Shown: positions 31,704 through 41,897 of the stretch, in pieces
How positions within the stretch are numbered: the stretch's first letter is position 1
Layout of the letters: each line of letters begins with the position of its first letter
Assembly (NCBI RefSeq): GCF_014635045.1
Contig: NZ_BMCF01000002.1
Coordinates: forward strand, 124,001-188,000
Length of the DNA: 64,000 bases
Reading direction: 5' to 3'
Source: Staphylococcus nepalensis
GTDB lineage: Bacteria > Bacillota > Bacilli > Staphylococcales > Staphylococcaceae
Notes under the pieces: model-generated
The model's input: the letters and a program-made list of their open reading frames with translations, nothing else
Database searches by the model: none
Told to the model about the DNA's origin: nothing
Translations under genes and position numbers: made by a program

Positions 31704-32414
31704 ATGTCACAAAAAGTACTTGTAGTAGATGATGAGCAATCAATCGTAACCTTGTTAAAATATAATTTAGAGCAAGCTGGATACATAGTGGAAGTTGCTT
31801 ATGATGGCGAAGAAGCTTTAGAAAAAGTAAATACTTCAAATCCAGAATTGGTTGTATTGGATGTTATGCTTCCTAAAAAAGACGGTATCGAAGTGTGTAA
31901 AACGATTCGTTCAGACAAAAATTTAGTGCCAATTTTAATGTTAACTGCTAAAGATGATGAATTTGATCGCGTGTTAGGTCTAGAGCTTGGCGCAGATGAT
32001 TATATGACAAAACCATTCTCTCCACGGGAAGTGGTAGCTCGAGTCAAGGCAATTTTAAGGCGCTCAGCAATGATAAGTGAGGCTGTACCAGGTGATGAAG
32101 ACGAAGATGATATTTTAATTGGTTCAATAAGAATTAGACCTGAATACTTTGAAGTTTATCGTGAAGATGAATTACTCGAATTAACACCTAAAGAATTCGA
32201 ATTATTGTTATACCTTATAGAAAGACAAGGAAGAGTTATAACGCGTGAACATATGTTAAACTCTGTTTGGAATTATGAATTTGCTGGCGATTCAAGAATT
32301 GTGGATGTACATATTAGTCATTTGAGAGATAAATTGGAAGAAAATCCTAAGCAGCCTAAATTGATAAAAACAGTTAGAGGCTTAGGCTATAAGTTGGAAA
32401 GACCTAAAGTTTAA
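31704..32414 (+). CDS. phoP: Response regulator PhoP (OmpR family)
   Basis: DNA-binding partner of PhoR in the phosphate-limitation response. The receiver domain (residues 1-118) has the acidic pair Asp9/Asp10, the phospho-acceptor Asp53 in VVLDVMLPKKDG, and the switch LTAKDDEFD. The C-terminal winged-helix domain carries ELTPKEFELLLYL and the recognition region DSRIVDVHISHLRDK. Length 236. GGAGGT precedes the ATG and the stop overlaps the start of phoR by one base. Confidence 0.95.
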   Translation: MSQKVLVVDDEQSIVTLLKYNLEQAGYIVEVAYDGEEALEKVNTSNPELVVLDVMLPKKDGIEVCKTIRSDKNLVPILMLTAKDDEFDRVLGLELGADDYMTKPFSPREVVARVKAILRRSAMISEAVPGDEDEDDILIGSIRIRPEYFEVYREDELLELTPKEFELLLYLIERQGRVITREHMLNSVWNYEFAGDSRIVDVHISHLRDKLEENPKQPKLIKTVRGLGYKLERPKV

Positions 32415-34102
32415 TGCTGAAGTTTCACCAGAGACTATTATTTTTATTATGTACAATTGTTATCGTTAGTTTTATTGCGTTAGGTGCGATTATTACACAT
32501 GTTATTTATAATACTGTTATTTCAAACCAAGAAGGCGACTTAGAACATCAAGCACAACATCTCGTAAGCTTATACAATCAAGATAAAACAAATGAAATTA
32601 AAGACATTGCTAAGAGTGAAAAATTCACATTATTCATTACTAAAGATAACGACAAAATATTTTCCACAAATGAAGGCACTCATATTAATAAAGATATTAA
32701 TAATGAAGCGAACCCTTCTAAGTTGATATACGATAAAGTAGGAGACAATCATAGGTACACTTTCAAAACGTCTTTAAAAGATAAAGATATTATAATTAGT
32801 AGTATTGATAATGAAATTTTTGAATTACAAGTTGGTATTTGGAAATACGTGGGACTAATCGGTTTGTTTGTTTTAATTATCATTTTCTTTGTTGTTAGAA
32901 GCATTAATAGGACTTACATTAGACCTATCAACGAAGTCACATACGCAACAAATCTTTTAGCTGAAGGTTATTACCATGTCAGAGTGCCTGAAAGCAATGT
33001 CAAAGAAACAAGAGAGCTATTTGTTACCACAAATGAGTTAGCTAGAAGACTACAGCGATTGAATCACAAACAAAAATTGCAATCTAACCGTTTGAAGACA
33101 ACAATAGAAAACATACCTAGCTCAATTTTAATGATTGATAAATATGGAGACATCGTAGTAGCTAATAGATCATATTATGATGTATTTAACCCTGAGGATG
33201 CAGTAGAACATAAAAATTATATTGATTTTATTGACCCTGAGATACAACCATTGATTGCTGCAGCATTTAAAGTAGAAAAATCTACATATGATCAAATCAA
33301 ATTAACGATTGACCAAGTACATCAAAAATACTTTGATACAGCGTGTATTCCAATTTTATCTAAAAACAAAAAAAATTTATATGGTATGGTGGTCGTGCTG
33401 CATGATATAACAAATTTAAAAAAATTAGAAAATTTAAGACGCGAATTTGTTGCCAATGTATCACATGAATTAAAAACACCTATTACATCAATTAAAGGCT
33501 TTGCAGAAACTTTACTAGACGGCGCTAAAGACGATGCACAAACGTTAAACGATTTCCTAGAAATCATTTCAAAAGAATCTAACCGTATTGAAACGTTAGT
33601 TTATGATTTGTTAGATTTGTCTCATGTGGAACAGCAGACACAATTAGAAACAGAGCCTACAAGCTTATCCGAAATCGCAGAAACTACAATAAAAAACATG
33701 CAAAATATCGCTGAAAATAAAAACATCACAATCGTTAACGAAATTAATCGTGATATTATTATCGAAGCAAATAAGGATAAAGTCTCACAAGTAGCACTTA
33801 ACCTGCTATCCAATGCGATAAGTTATTCTAAAGTTTCAGAAGAAGTCATTGTGCGTGTTTTTAAAGAAGGCAATAAGCGTATTTTAGAAGTTCAAGATTT
33901 TGGTATTGGTATAAGTGAGCAAGACCAAAAACATATATTCGAACGTTTTTACCGTGTAGATAAAGCTCGAAGCAGAGATTCTGGTGGCACAGGACTTGGT
34001 CTGTCAATCACTAAACATATTATGGAAGCACACCACGGCAGAATCAATGTATTTAGTGAGCCGGAAAAAGGTTCGACGTTTAGAGTAACATTTTTCGAAT
34101 AG
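32414..34102 (+). CDS. phoR: Sensor histidine kinase PhoR
   Basis: Membrane sensor kinase, 562 residues. Transmembrane segments at about 8-32 and 146-163 enclose an extracytoplasmic loop. HAMP (about 165-220), PAS (about 230-335), dimerisation/phospho-acceptor (NVSHELKTP, His351) and ATPase domains follow; the N box ends LLSNAISYS and the G boxes are DFGIGIS and GGTGLGLSI. The overlap TAATG with phoP implies coupling. In Bacillus, PhoR senses cell-wall intermediates through the PAS region; the signal here is not readable. Confidence 0.95.
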   Translation: MLKFHQRLLFLLCTIVIVSFIALGAIITHVIYNTVISNQEGDLEHQAQHLVSLYNQDKTNEIKDIAKSEKFTLFITKDNDKIFSTNEGTHINKDINNEANPSKLIYDKVGDNHRYTFKTSLKDKDIIISSIDNEIFELQVGIWKYVGLIGLFVLIIIFFVVRSINRTYIRPINEVTYATNLLAEGYYHVRVPESNVKETRELFVTTNELARRLQRLNHKQKLQSNRLKTTIENIPSSILMIDKYGDIVVANRSYYDVFNPEDAVEHKNYIDFIDPEIQPLIAAAFKVEKSTYDQIKLTIDQVHQKYFDTACIPILSKNKKNLYGMVVVLHDITNLKKLENLRREFVANVSHELKTPITSIKGFAETLLDGAKDDAQTLNDFLEIISKESNRIETLVYDLLDLSHVEQQTQLETEPTSLSEIAETTIKNMQNIAENKNITIVNEINRDIIIEANKDKVSQVALNLLSNAISYSKVSEEVIVRVFKEGNKRILEVQDFGIGISEQDQKHIFERFYRVDKARSRDSGGTGLGLSITKHIMEAHHGRINVFSEPEKGSTFRVTFFE

Positions 34103-34124
34103 AATATGTCTATAACCAATCATT

Positions 34125-34178
34125 TCAATCGATTTAACCCTAGCAATTTAGGGTTAAATCGATTGATTTATTTTTATT
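34125..34178 (+). terminator. Terminator after phoR
   Basis: TCAATCGATTTAACCCT and AGGGTTAAATCGATTGA form a perfect 17-bp stem, followed by TTTATTTTTATT. Confidence 0.88.
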
Positions 34179-34283
34179 ATCGCTTTTAAAAAGCTCTTTT
34201 AGAAATCTGTATGTCGAATGAATACTGATTAACATATCATTTATGCTAAAATAGTATATAAATATGTGTTGGAGGTTAAAATA

Positions 34284-36914
34284 TTGAACAAATTAATTTT
34301 AATTGATGGTAATAGTTTAAGCTTTAGAGCTTTCTACGCATTACCATTATTACAAAATAAAGCTGGTATCCATACGAATGCCGTTTATGGTTTTGCGATG
34401 TTACTAGAAAAAATAATTAAAGAAGAACAGCCTACACATTTTTTAGTTGCTTTCGATGCAGGGAAAACAACATTCAGACATGAACAATACAGTGAATACA
34501 AAGGAGGGCGTCAATCCACGCCACCCGAGTTAAGTGAACAATTTCCTTATGTTAGACAACTATTAGATGCATATCAAATCAAACGCTACGAACTTGAAAA
34601 TTATGAAGCGGACGATATTATTGGCACTTTAAGTAAACAAGCCAATAGTGAAAACTTCCAAACTATTATCATCACCGGTGACCGTGATTTAACACAACTA
34701 GCTACAGATGACGTTACAATCTATTATACTAAAAAAGGTGTTACAGACGTAGATCATTACACGCCTGAATTTATCGCTGAAAAGTATGATGGATTAACAC
34801 CTACACAAATCATTGATATGAAAGGTTTGATGGGTGATACATCAGATAATATCCCAGGCGTAGCAGGGGTAGGTGAAAAAACTGCAATTAAACTGCTGAA
34901 GCAATTTTCAAGCGTAGAGAATGTATATAATCATATTGACCAAGTGTCCGGAAAGAAATTAAAAGAAAAACTTGAAAATAGTAAAGACGATGCTTTAATG
35001 AGTAAGACGCTTGCGACAATTAATTGTGAAAGCCCTATTGAAGTTGCGCTAGAAGATACAAAATTACCAGATCATCCCCATACTGAGGATAAGGTTGAAT
35101 TATTTAAAAAGTTAGAGTTTAATCAACTTTTAAATCAAATGGATGTTTCAAATGATACGTCTAGTGCAGAAGAAATGGATATTGAGATAGAGCAAGATTT
35201 TTCAAATGTAGATTTCCAAACATTAAGTTCCGCGACAATTCATTTTGAATTAGATGGTGTTAATTATCTAAAAGATAATATTTTAAAATTTGGATTATAT
35301 GATGGTGAGCATCATGTAGTAATCAATGCAGATCAAATAAAAACATACCCTGCATTAGTAGCGTGGCTAGAAGATGATACTACAGAGAAAATTGTTTATG
35401 ATGCTAAAAAATCTTATATCGTAGCGCATCGGCTAGATATTAATATCAAACATATCGTTTTTGATGTTATGTTAGCAAGTTATATCATTGACCCTTCACG
35501 TACAATCGATGATGTCAATTCTGTAGTGGCAAATTATGGCCAACATTATGTACAATCAAGTGTTGCAATATATGGTAAAGGTAAGAAAAAGCATATTCCT
35601 GAAGATGAGGTATTAAACCCATATGTGGGAACAATTATTGAAGCGATTGATCAAGTCAAATCCAAAATTCAAAAACAATTAGATGAATATAATCAGTCTG
35701 ATTTATTATACGACTTGGAATTACCATTAGCGCGTATATTAAGTGAAATGGAAGAAACTGGTATTTATACAGAAATCAGTGAATTACAAAAAATGGAGAA
35801 AGAAATCCAAGGTAAATTAGACGTTTTGATTGAGAATATCTATGATGCAGCAGGTGAAACGTTTAACATTAACTCGCCAAAACAATTAGGCGTTGTGTTA
35901 TTTGAGACACTTAAATTACCGGTAATTAAAAAGACTAAAACAGGTTATTCGACTGCAGTAGATGTTTTAGAGCAGTTACAAGGTGAACATCCAATTATTG
36001 AATATATTTTAGAATACAGACAACTAGCTAAATTACAGTCTACTTACATTGAAGGTTTACAAAAGGTTATCGGTGAAGATAATCGTATTCATACACGCTT
36101 TAACCAAACATTGGCTCAAACAGGACGTTTGTCATCAGTTGATCCTAATTTGCAAAATATACCTGTGCGTTTAGACGAAGGTCGAAAAATAAGAAAAGCA
36201 TTCAAATCTAGTGATGAAAATAATGTTATATTCTCAGCTGACTATTCACAAATTGAACTAAGGGTATTGGCACATATTACGCAAGATGAAAGTTTAAAAC
36301 AAGCATTTATTAATGATGAAGATATTCATACTGCAACAGCAGTTAAAGTATTTAATGTTGCACCTGAAGAAGTAGATAGTTTAATGCGAAGACAAGCTAA
36401 AGCAGTAAATTTCGGTATTGTTTATGGGATTAGTGATTATGGCTTGAGTCAAAGTTTAGGTATAACACGAAAACAAGCTAAAAAATTCATAGATGATTAT
36501 CTAGATAGCTTCCCAGGTGTGAAACAATATATGGAAGATATCGTTAAGGATTGTAAAGCACAAGGGTATGTAGAAACATTACTGCATAGACGGAGATATA
36601 TCCCTGATATCACAAGCAGAAACTTTAATTTAAGAAGTTTTGCTGAACGAACAGCAATGAATACGCCAATACAGGGAAGTGCAGCAGATATTATCAAACT
36701 TGCGATGGTATATTTTGCAAATGAAGTCAAACATACGAATTTCCATGCGCAATTATTGCTGCAAGTTCATGATGAATTGATTTTCGAATTACCAAAAGAA
36801 GAAATAAACGATTTTGAAAAATTTATTGAAGAAATAATGGATAATGCACTTAAGTTAGACGTTCCATTGAAAGTGGAATCTAGTTATGGGCAAACATGGT
36901 ATGATGCAAAATAG
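34284..36914 (+). CDS. polA: DNA polymerase I
   Basis: Gap filling and primer removal, 876 residues. The 5'-3' exonuclease domain (about 1-290) contains TGDRDLTQLA and GVPGVGEKTAIKLL. The middle domain keeps the 3'-5' exonuclease fold but lacks the acidic catalytic set (FELDGVNY where proofreading enzymes have a D-x-E motif), as in Bacillus PolA. The polymerase domain has ADYSQIELRVLAH, QAKAVNFGIVYG and QVHDEL. The start is a TTG (NKLILIDGNSLSFR follows) set seven bases after GGAGGT; the upstream in-frame GTG overlaps that ribosome site. First gene of a polA-mutM-coaE operon. Confidence 0.96.
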   Translation: MNKLILIDGNSLSFRAFYALPLLQNKAGIHTNAVYGFAMLLEKIIKEEQPTHFLVAFDAGKTTFRHEQYSEYKGGRQSTPPELSEQFPYVRQLLDAYQIKRYELENYEADDIIGTLSKQANSENFQTIIITGDRDLTQLATDDVTIYYTKKGVTDVDHYTPEFIAEKYDGLTPTQIIDMKGLMGDTSDNIPGVAGVGEKTAIKLLKQFSSVENVYNHIDQVSGKKLKEKLENSKDDALMSKTLATINCESPIEVALEDTKLPDHPHTEDKVELFKKLEFNQLLNQMDVSNDTSSAEEMDIEIEQDFSNVDFQTLSSATIHFELDGVNYLKDNILKFGLYDGEHHVVINADQIKTYPALVAWLEDDTTEKIVYDAKKSYIVAHRLDINIKHIVFDVMLASYIIDPSRTIDDVNSVVANYGQHYVQSSVAIYGKGKKKHIPEDEVLNPYVGTIIEAIDQVKSKIQKQLDEYNQSDLLYDLELPLARILSEMEETGIYTEISELQKMEKEIQGKLDVLIENIYDAAGETFNINSPKQLGVVLFETLKLPVIKKTKTGYSTAVDVLEQLQGEHPIIEYILEYRQLAKLQSTYIEGLQKVIGEDNRIHTRFNQTLAQTGRLSSVDPNLQNIPVRLDEGRKIRKAFKSSDENNVIFSADYSQIELRVLAHITQDESLKQAFINDEDIHTATAVKVFNVAPEEVDSLMRRQAKAVNFGIVYGISDYGLSQSLGITRKQAKKFIDDYLDSFPGVKQYMEDIVKDCKAQGYVETLLHRRRYIPDITSRNFNLRSFAERTAMNTPIQGSAADIIKLAMVYFANEVKHTNFHAQLLLQVHDELIFELPKEEINDFEKFIEEIMDNALKLDVPLKVESSYGQTWYDAK

Positions 36915-36929
36915 AAAGAAGGGAATAAC

Positions 36930-37802
36930 ATGCCTGAACTACCTGAGGTTGAACATGTTACAAGGGGGATTAAGCCTTTTGTAAAAGGGCAGAAAATTGA
37001 AGAAGTTATCTTTTCTGATAAAGTGATAGAGGGTAAAGATAAAGGCAAAGAAACGATTATAAAAGGTTTAGCATTAGATACATTTAAACGTTATACTGAA
37101 GGTTATACGATATATGATATCGAACGACGAAGTAAATATATCGTTTTTTATATTGAAAATAATTCTGAACAAAGAATATTAATTAGTCATCTAGGCATGG
37201 CTGGTGGATTTTTTGTTGTAGATAAATTAGAAGACATCAACGTCCCTAATTACCGTAAACATTGGCATGTGATTTTTAAATTAAATAATGATAAACTACT
37301 TGTTTATTCAGATATTCGTAGATTTGGAGAAATTAGAAATGTAGCTTCTTTTGACGCATATCCATCATTCTTAGAGATTGCGCCAGAACCTTTTGACAAA
37401 GAGGCCTTATCACACTATATGGCTTGGTTTGATAAGAGGTTATATCAAAATAAACCAATCAAACAAATGATTTTAGATCATAGGGTGATTTCTGGTTGTG
37501 GTAATATTTATGCTTGTGAAGCATTATTTAGAGCCGGTATTAACCCTGCACGCAAGTCTAAAGAATTGAACCATCAAGAAAAAGAAATGTTATTTTATTA
37601 TGTTCGTGAAGTATTAGAAGCGGGTATTAAATATGGTGGTGCTAGCATTTCAGACTATCGTCATGCTGACGGTAGCACAGGTACGATGCAAATGCATTTA
37701 AACGTATATAAACAAAAGACATGTAAAGTGTGCGGAAATGATATTGAAACGCAAGTGATTGCAACACGTAATAGTCATTTCTGCCCGACATGTCAAAAAT
37801 GA
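36930..37802 (+). CDS. mutM: Formamidopyrimidine-DNA glycosylase
   Basis: Base-excision glycosylase/AP lyase removing 8-oxoguanine and formamidopyrimidines. The N-terminus MPELPEVEHVTRG gives the catalytic proline and glutamate after Met removal. The H2TH helices include VISGCGNIYACEALFRAGI near residue 185. A C-terminal zinc finger of four cysteines (CKVCGND and HFCPTCQK) closes the 290-residue protein. It is 15 bases after polA and 15 before coaE. Confidence 0.97.
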   Translation: MPELPEVEHVTRGIKPFVKGQKIEEVIFSDKVIEGKDKGKETIIKGLALDTFKRYTEGYTIYDIERRSKYIVFYIENNSEQRILISHLGMAGGFFVVDKLEDINVPNYRKHWHVIFKLNNDKLLVYSDIRRFGEIRNVASFDAYPSFLEIAPEPFDKEALSHYMAWFDKRLYQNKPIKQMILDHRVISGCGNIYACEALFRAGINPARKSKELNHQEKEMLFYYVREVLEAGIKYGGASISDYRHADGSTGTMQMHLNVYKQKTCKVCGNDIETQVIATRNSHFCPTCQK

Positions 37803-37817
37803 AGGAAGAGTGAAATT

Positions 37818-38444
37818 ATGCCTAAAGTTATTGGATTAACTGGTGGTATCGCATCAGGTAAATCGACTGTTTCAGAATTACTATCTGTGCATGGCTTTAA
37901 AATAGTGGATGCTGATATTGCATCACGTAAAGCAGTAGAGAAGGGTTCGAAAGGCCTTGATCAAGTTAGAGCAACATTTGGAGATGAAGCAATTGGTGAA
38001 GATGGTAACATGAATCGTTCCTATGTTGGCGATCTTGTCTTTAATCATCCAGAAAAACGGTTAGAATTGAATGAAATCGTACATCCAATTGTGAGAGAAA
38101 TCATGGAAAAAGAAAAAGAAGCTTATTTAGAAGATGGAGATAATGTTATTATGGATATCCCTTTATTATATGAAAATGATTTACAAGATACAGTGGATGA
38201 GGTGTGGCTCGTTTACACTTCAGAAAGTATACAGATAGATAGATTAATGCAACGTAACGATATTTCTATGGAAGATGCTAAAGCGCGAGTATATAGCCAA
38301 ATTTCTATAGATAAAAAACGTAGAATGGCGGATCATGTGATAGATAATAGAGATTCTAAAATAGAGTTGAAACAAAATTTAGAACAATTATTAGTAGATG
38401 AAGGTTATATTGAGAATGCAACAGACCATTCTCAAGAAGTTTAA
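37818..38444 (+). CDS. coaE: Dephospho-CoA kinase
   Basis: Last step of coenzyme A synthesis. The P-loop [13 protein letters not shown] is at residues 6-18, [10 protein letters not shown] holds the substrate aspartate, and [11 protein letters not shown] near residue 110 is the lid-proximal motif. Length 208 is typical. It closes the polA-mutM-coaE operon, an arrangement conserved in Bacillales. An imperfect terminator follows. Confidence 0.96.
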   Translation: MPKVIGLTGGIASGKSTVSELLSVHGFKIVDADIASRKAVEKGSKGLDQVRATFGDEAIGEDGNMNRSYVGDLVFNHPEKRLELNEIVHPIVREIMEKEKEAYLEDGDNVIMDIPLLYENDLQDTVDEVWLVYTSESIQIDRLMQRNDISMEDAKARVYSQISIDKKRRMADHVIDNRDSKIELKQNLEQLLVDEGYIENATDHSQEV

Positions 38445-38506
38445 ATGATGAACAATGGTTGCGTTCATTGAATCGTTAAATAATGAATTGCAATAATTTA
38501 TAAATG

Positions 38507-38567
38507 CGGGTGTAGAGACTAAGTCAAACTAAAACTTTGATTTTGTCCTACTCTCGTTTTTTTTTTA
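38507..38567 (+). terminator. Terminator after coaE
   Basis: An imperfect stem between CGGGTGTAGAGAC and GTCCTACTCTCG is followed by about ten T. Confidence 0.72.
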
Positions 38568-38665
38568 GGTTATGAAAATATTAATCAAGCTATTTGGTTG
38601 TATGATAAGAATGAATATCGCAAACTTACAATTTTATAAACTTTAAATTTTTTAAAAATTATTCA

Positions 38666-38679
38666 AGAAAACGCTTTCT
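38666..38679 (+). promoter_or_regulatory. Candidate CcpA cre site at the gapB promoter
   Basis: AGAAAACGCTTTCT matches TGWAARCGYTWNCW at 13 of 14 positions and is nearly a perfect palindrome. It covers the expected -35 region of the TATACT -10 at 38697-38702, a repressing position. Confidence 0.6.
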
Positions 38680-38742
38680 CATTCATCTATTTATGTTATA
38701 CTAATTCCATAAAGTATAACACTAAGACAAGGGGTGCTTTGA

Positions 38743-39768
38743 ATGACGACAAATATTGCAATTAATGGCATGGGTAGAATAGGTAGAATGGTATTAAGGA
38801 TTGCATTAAAACGTGAGGATATGAATATAGTAGCGATTAATGCTAGCTATCCACCCGAGACAATTGCACACTTAATCAATTATGATACGACACACGGTAA
38901 CTACGATTTAAAAGTAGAACCGGTGGAGAACGGTATAATGGTCGATAATCATAAAATTAAGCTTGTAGCTGATAGAAACCCAGAAAATTTACCTTGGAAA
39001 GCACTAGATATCGACGTTGTAATTGAAGCTACAGGTAAATTCAACCATGGGGATAAAGCTATCGCACATATTAAAGCTGGCGCTAAAAAAGTATTGTTAA
39101 CAGGGCCTTCTAAAGGCGGTGCTGTGCAAATGATAGTTAAAGGTGTTAATGATGACCAATTAGATATCGAAAAATACGATATCTTTAGCAACGCCTCATG
39201 CACAACAAATTGTATCGGACCTGTAGCTAAGGTATTAAATGACCAATTTGGTATTCAAAATGGTTTAATGACAACTGTTCATGCTATTACTAATGACCAA
39301 AACAACATTGATAATCCACATAAAGATTTAAGACGTGCACGTTCATGCAATGAAAGCATCATTCCAACTTCCACAGGAGCTGCAAAAGCACTTAAAGAAG
39401 TATTACCTGAATTAGAAGGTAAACTACATGGCATGGCGTTAAGAGTGCCAACTAAAAATGTATCTTTAGTAGATTTAGTAGTGGATTTAGATACTTCAGT
39501 AACAGCCGAAGAAGTTAACGAAGCATTTAAAAACCACCCGTTAGACCATGTGATTGCAACTGAAGATGCACCGCTTGTATCAATGGACTTTAATACAAAC
39601 CCACATTCAGCAATTATTGATACGCAAAGTACGATGGTAATGGGTGATAACAAAGTAAAAGTGATTGCTTGGTATGACAATGAATGGGGATACTCAAACA
39701 GAGTGGTTGATGTGGCCGAAGAAATTGGTCAGTTATTAAAAAATAATATTTCAACCGTAGCACATTAA
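38743..39768 (+). CDS. gapB: Glyceraldehyde-3-phosphate dehydrogenase, gluconeogenic GapB type
   Basis: A 341-residue GAPDH. The N-terminus TTNIAINGMGRIGRMVLR is the Rossmann motif; the catalytic cysteine lies in SNASCTTNCIGP near residue 152, and the C-terminal motif WYDNEWGYSNR is present. It is set apart from the glycolytic gap operon and lies next to coaE/nrdR, the place and sequence type of the second, NADP-preferring GapB (speA of this assignment: INASYPPETIAH in place of the usual NDL... region). In Bacillus GapB works in gluconeogenesis and is repressed by glucose. The cre-like site over its promoter fits that. Confidence 0.92.
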   Translation: MTTNIAINGMGRIGRMVLRIALKREDMNIVAINASYPPETIAHLINYDTTHGNYDLKVEPVENGIMVDNHKIKLVADRNPENLPWKALDIDVVIEATGKFNHGDKAIAHIKAGAKKVLLTGPSKGGAVQMIVKGVNDDQLDIEKYDIFSNASCTTNCIGPVAKVLNDQFGIQNGLMTTVHAITNDQNNIDNPHKDLRRARSCNESIIPTSTGAAKALKEVLPELEGKLHGMALRVPTKNVSLVDLVVDLDTSVTAEEVNEAFKNHPLDHVIATEDAPLVSMDFNTNPHSAIIDTQSTMVMGDNKVKVIAWYDNEWGYSNRVVDVAEEIGQLLKNNISTVAH

Positions 39769-39849
39769 TACCTTATTTAATAAACACAAAATATAACATT
39801 ATCTAAATTAATTGATTATGAATGAATATTTATTTATTATTGAAGATAA

Positions 39850-39908
39850 TACAAAACTCCTTTTAAAGTAAGAACAGATATCTTACATTAAAAGGAGTTT
39901 TTATTTTC
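39850..39908 (+). terminator. Terminator after gapB
   Basis: AAAACTCCTTTTAA pairs with TTAAAAGGAGTTTT around an inner GTAAG/CTTAC stem, followed by TTTATTTT. Confidence 0.85.
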
Positions 39909-40031
39909 AAATATTTATTATAAACGAAATGCTTTTTAAAACTAATTGCTGAATTGTGTAATAGCAATCTTTTGTGCCTTAAAGATTTGTAGTATAATGT
40001 AAGGTAATCAAATTGAGAGGGTGGTAATTCG

Positions 40032-40502
40032 ATGAAATGCCCGAAATGTAGTTCAACGCACTCTCGCGTTGTAGATTCACGACATGCTGATGAAGTAAAT
40101 GCGATTCGACGTAGAAGAGAATGTGAACAATGTAGCACAAGGTTCACTACGTTCGAACATATTGAAAAACGACCGCTAATCGTTGTGAAAAAAGACGGTA
40201 CACGAGAACAATTTTTACGTGAAAAAATATTAAATGGTTTAGTGCGTTCATGTGAGAAGAGACCAGTACGCTATCAACAGTTAGAAGATATTACAAATAA
40301 TGTAGAATGGAAATTGCGAGATGAAGGACATGCAGAAATTTCTTCTAGAGAAATAGGAGAACATGTGATGAATTTATTAATGCATGTCGATCAAGTATCT
40401 TACGTACGCTTTGCGTCAGTTTATAAAGAATTTAAAGATGTTGATCAATTATTGCAATCAATGCAAGGGATTTTAGCAGAGAATAAACGGAGTGATTCTT
40501 AA
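40032..40502 (+). CDS. nrdR: Transcriptional repressor NrdR
   Basis: Represses ribonucleotide reductase genes when ATP/dATP bind. An N-terminal zinc ribbon (CPKCSS at residues 3-8 and CEQC near 31-34) is followed by an ATP-cone domain beginning [19 protein letters not shown]. Length 156 is standard. GAGAGGGTGG precedes the ATG. The stop codon is directly followed by the ATG of dnaB, so the two share a transcript; the gapB-nrdR-dnaB-dnaI order is a Bacillales hallmark. Confidence 0.97.
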   Translation: MKCPKCSSTHSRVVDSRHADEVNAIRRRRECEQCSTRFTTFEHIEKRPLIVVKKDGTREQFLREKILNGLVRSCEKRPVRYQQLEDITNNVEWKLRDEGHAEISSREIGEHVMNLLMHVDQVSYVRFASVYKEFKDVDQLLQSMQGILAENKRSDS

Positions 40503-41894
40503 ATGGGATTACAGCCCTATGATTATGGTTTGAGGCCACATGACGATTTCCATGTCATACGCCGGTTTTATCTAAATCATAAACATTTAGAAATACTAAA
40601 TAGATTATTTACGCCCATGATAGGATCAAAGGCGATTGGTTTATACCATTATTTAAACCAGTTTGTTGAATTTAAACAAGATATGGTATTGACACATTAT
40701 ATTATCATGAGTGAATTGAAGATAAATTTACTTGAATTTAGAAAAGAAATGGATTTGTTAGAGGGTATAGGATTAGTAAAATCTTATGTTAACCATAATC
40801 AGCAACATTCTTCTTTTGTATATCAATTAATTCAACCGCCATCATCTCAGCAATTTTTCAATGACCCTATGCTGTCAGTATATTTATATAGCGAGGTCAG
40901 TAAACAACGCTATTTTCAATTAAAGGCACATTTTGAGGATTACGTGTCTATCGATTTAGACCAGTACCAAGATGTCACACGTACTTTTACTGATGTTTTT
41001 AAAGTGCCTAATAAATCAATGACTGTAGATACACAACAGATTGAAAGTGAAGAGGCGTATGGTGGTATGGATTTATCACATGTGCACTTTGATTTTGAAA
41101 CACTATATGATTTATTACAAAACCATTTTATCAGTACAAAGATTATTAATCATGAAGCGAAAACGCTGATAACGCAAATTGCAACTTTATATGGTTTAAC
41201 ACCAGAAGCCATGAAACGTATTATTTTGAAATCAATTACGAGTGCGCAAACACTCTCTTTTGAAGAATTGCGTAAACATGCAAGAACGTACTATCTTATT
41301 GAGCATGAACAACAGTTGCCGAAACTGAATGCTCAAGAAACAAACTATCATAATAATGAAAATAGTGGGGAAAATATACAACCATCTGATGCATCTAACA
41401 ATTGGTTAAAGCAATTAGATGAAACGAGTCCAATTGATATGCTTGCATCTTGGTCTGAATCTGAACCGACAACACAGCAAAAATACATGATTGAAGAATT
41501 GATTGAGAGAGAACAGTTGCCATTTGGTGTGATTAATATACTTTTACAATTCGTGATGTTAAAAGAAGATATGAAACTTCCTAAATCATATATTTTTGAA
41601 ATTGCATCAAATTGGAAGAAAAAGGGAATTAAGACGGCAGAACAGGCTTATCATTACGCGAAGAAGGTAAATCAACCCAAAGACACTCACTCCAATCAAG
41701 TTACAAAGGGTAAATATAAACCTAAACAACTTGTTTCTAGAGAAATGACACCGAAATGGTTAGAAGAACGTGATAACAAAGCTTCTAATTCACAAACTTC
41801 AGATAATAATGTAAATGCTGATGAAGATGAAACATTAAAAAGAGATCGTGAAGCGTTATTAAAACGATTAAATAGCAAGAGAGAGGAGGAATAA
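40503..41894 (+). CDS. dnaB: Replication initiation and membrane attachment protein DnaB
   Basis: Gram-positive primosome protein (not the E. coli helicase) that, with DnaD and DnaI, loads the replicative helicase. The 463-residue protein has an N-terminal winged-helix region and a C-terminal DnaB/DnaD (DDBH2) domain around residues 310-385 (YMIEELIEREQLPFGVINIL and SYIFEIASNWKKKGIKTAEQ), followed by a charged tail. It is packed without gap between nrdR and dnaI. Confidence 0.95.
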   Translation: MGLQPYDYGLRPHDDFHVIRRFYLNHKHLEILNRLFTPMIGSKAIGLYHYLNQFVEFKQDMVLTHYIIMSELKINLLEFRKEMDLLEGIGLVKSYVNHNQQHSSFVYQLIQPPSSQQFFNDPMLSVYLYSEVSKQRYFQLKAHFEDYVSIDLDQYQDVTRTFTDVFKVPNKSMTVDTQQIESEEAYGGMDLSHVHFDFETLYDLLQNHFISTKIINHEAKTLITQIATLYGLTPEAMKRIILKSITSAQTLSFEELRKHARTYYLIEHEQQLPKLNAQETNYHNNENSGENIQPSDASNNWLKQLDETSPIDMLASWSESEPTTQQKYMIEELIEREQLPFGVINILLQFVMLKEDMKLPKSYIFEIASNWKKKGIKTAEQAYHYAKKVNQPKDTHSNQVTKGKYKPKQLVSREMTPKWLEERDNKASNSQTSDNNVNADEDETLKRDREALLKRLNSKREEE

Positions 41895-41897
41895 TAT

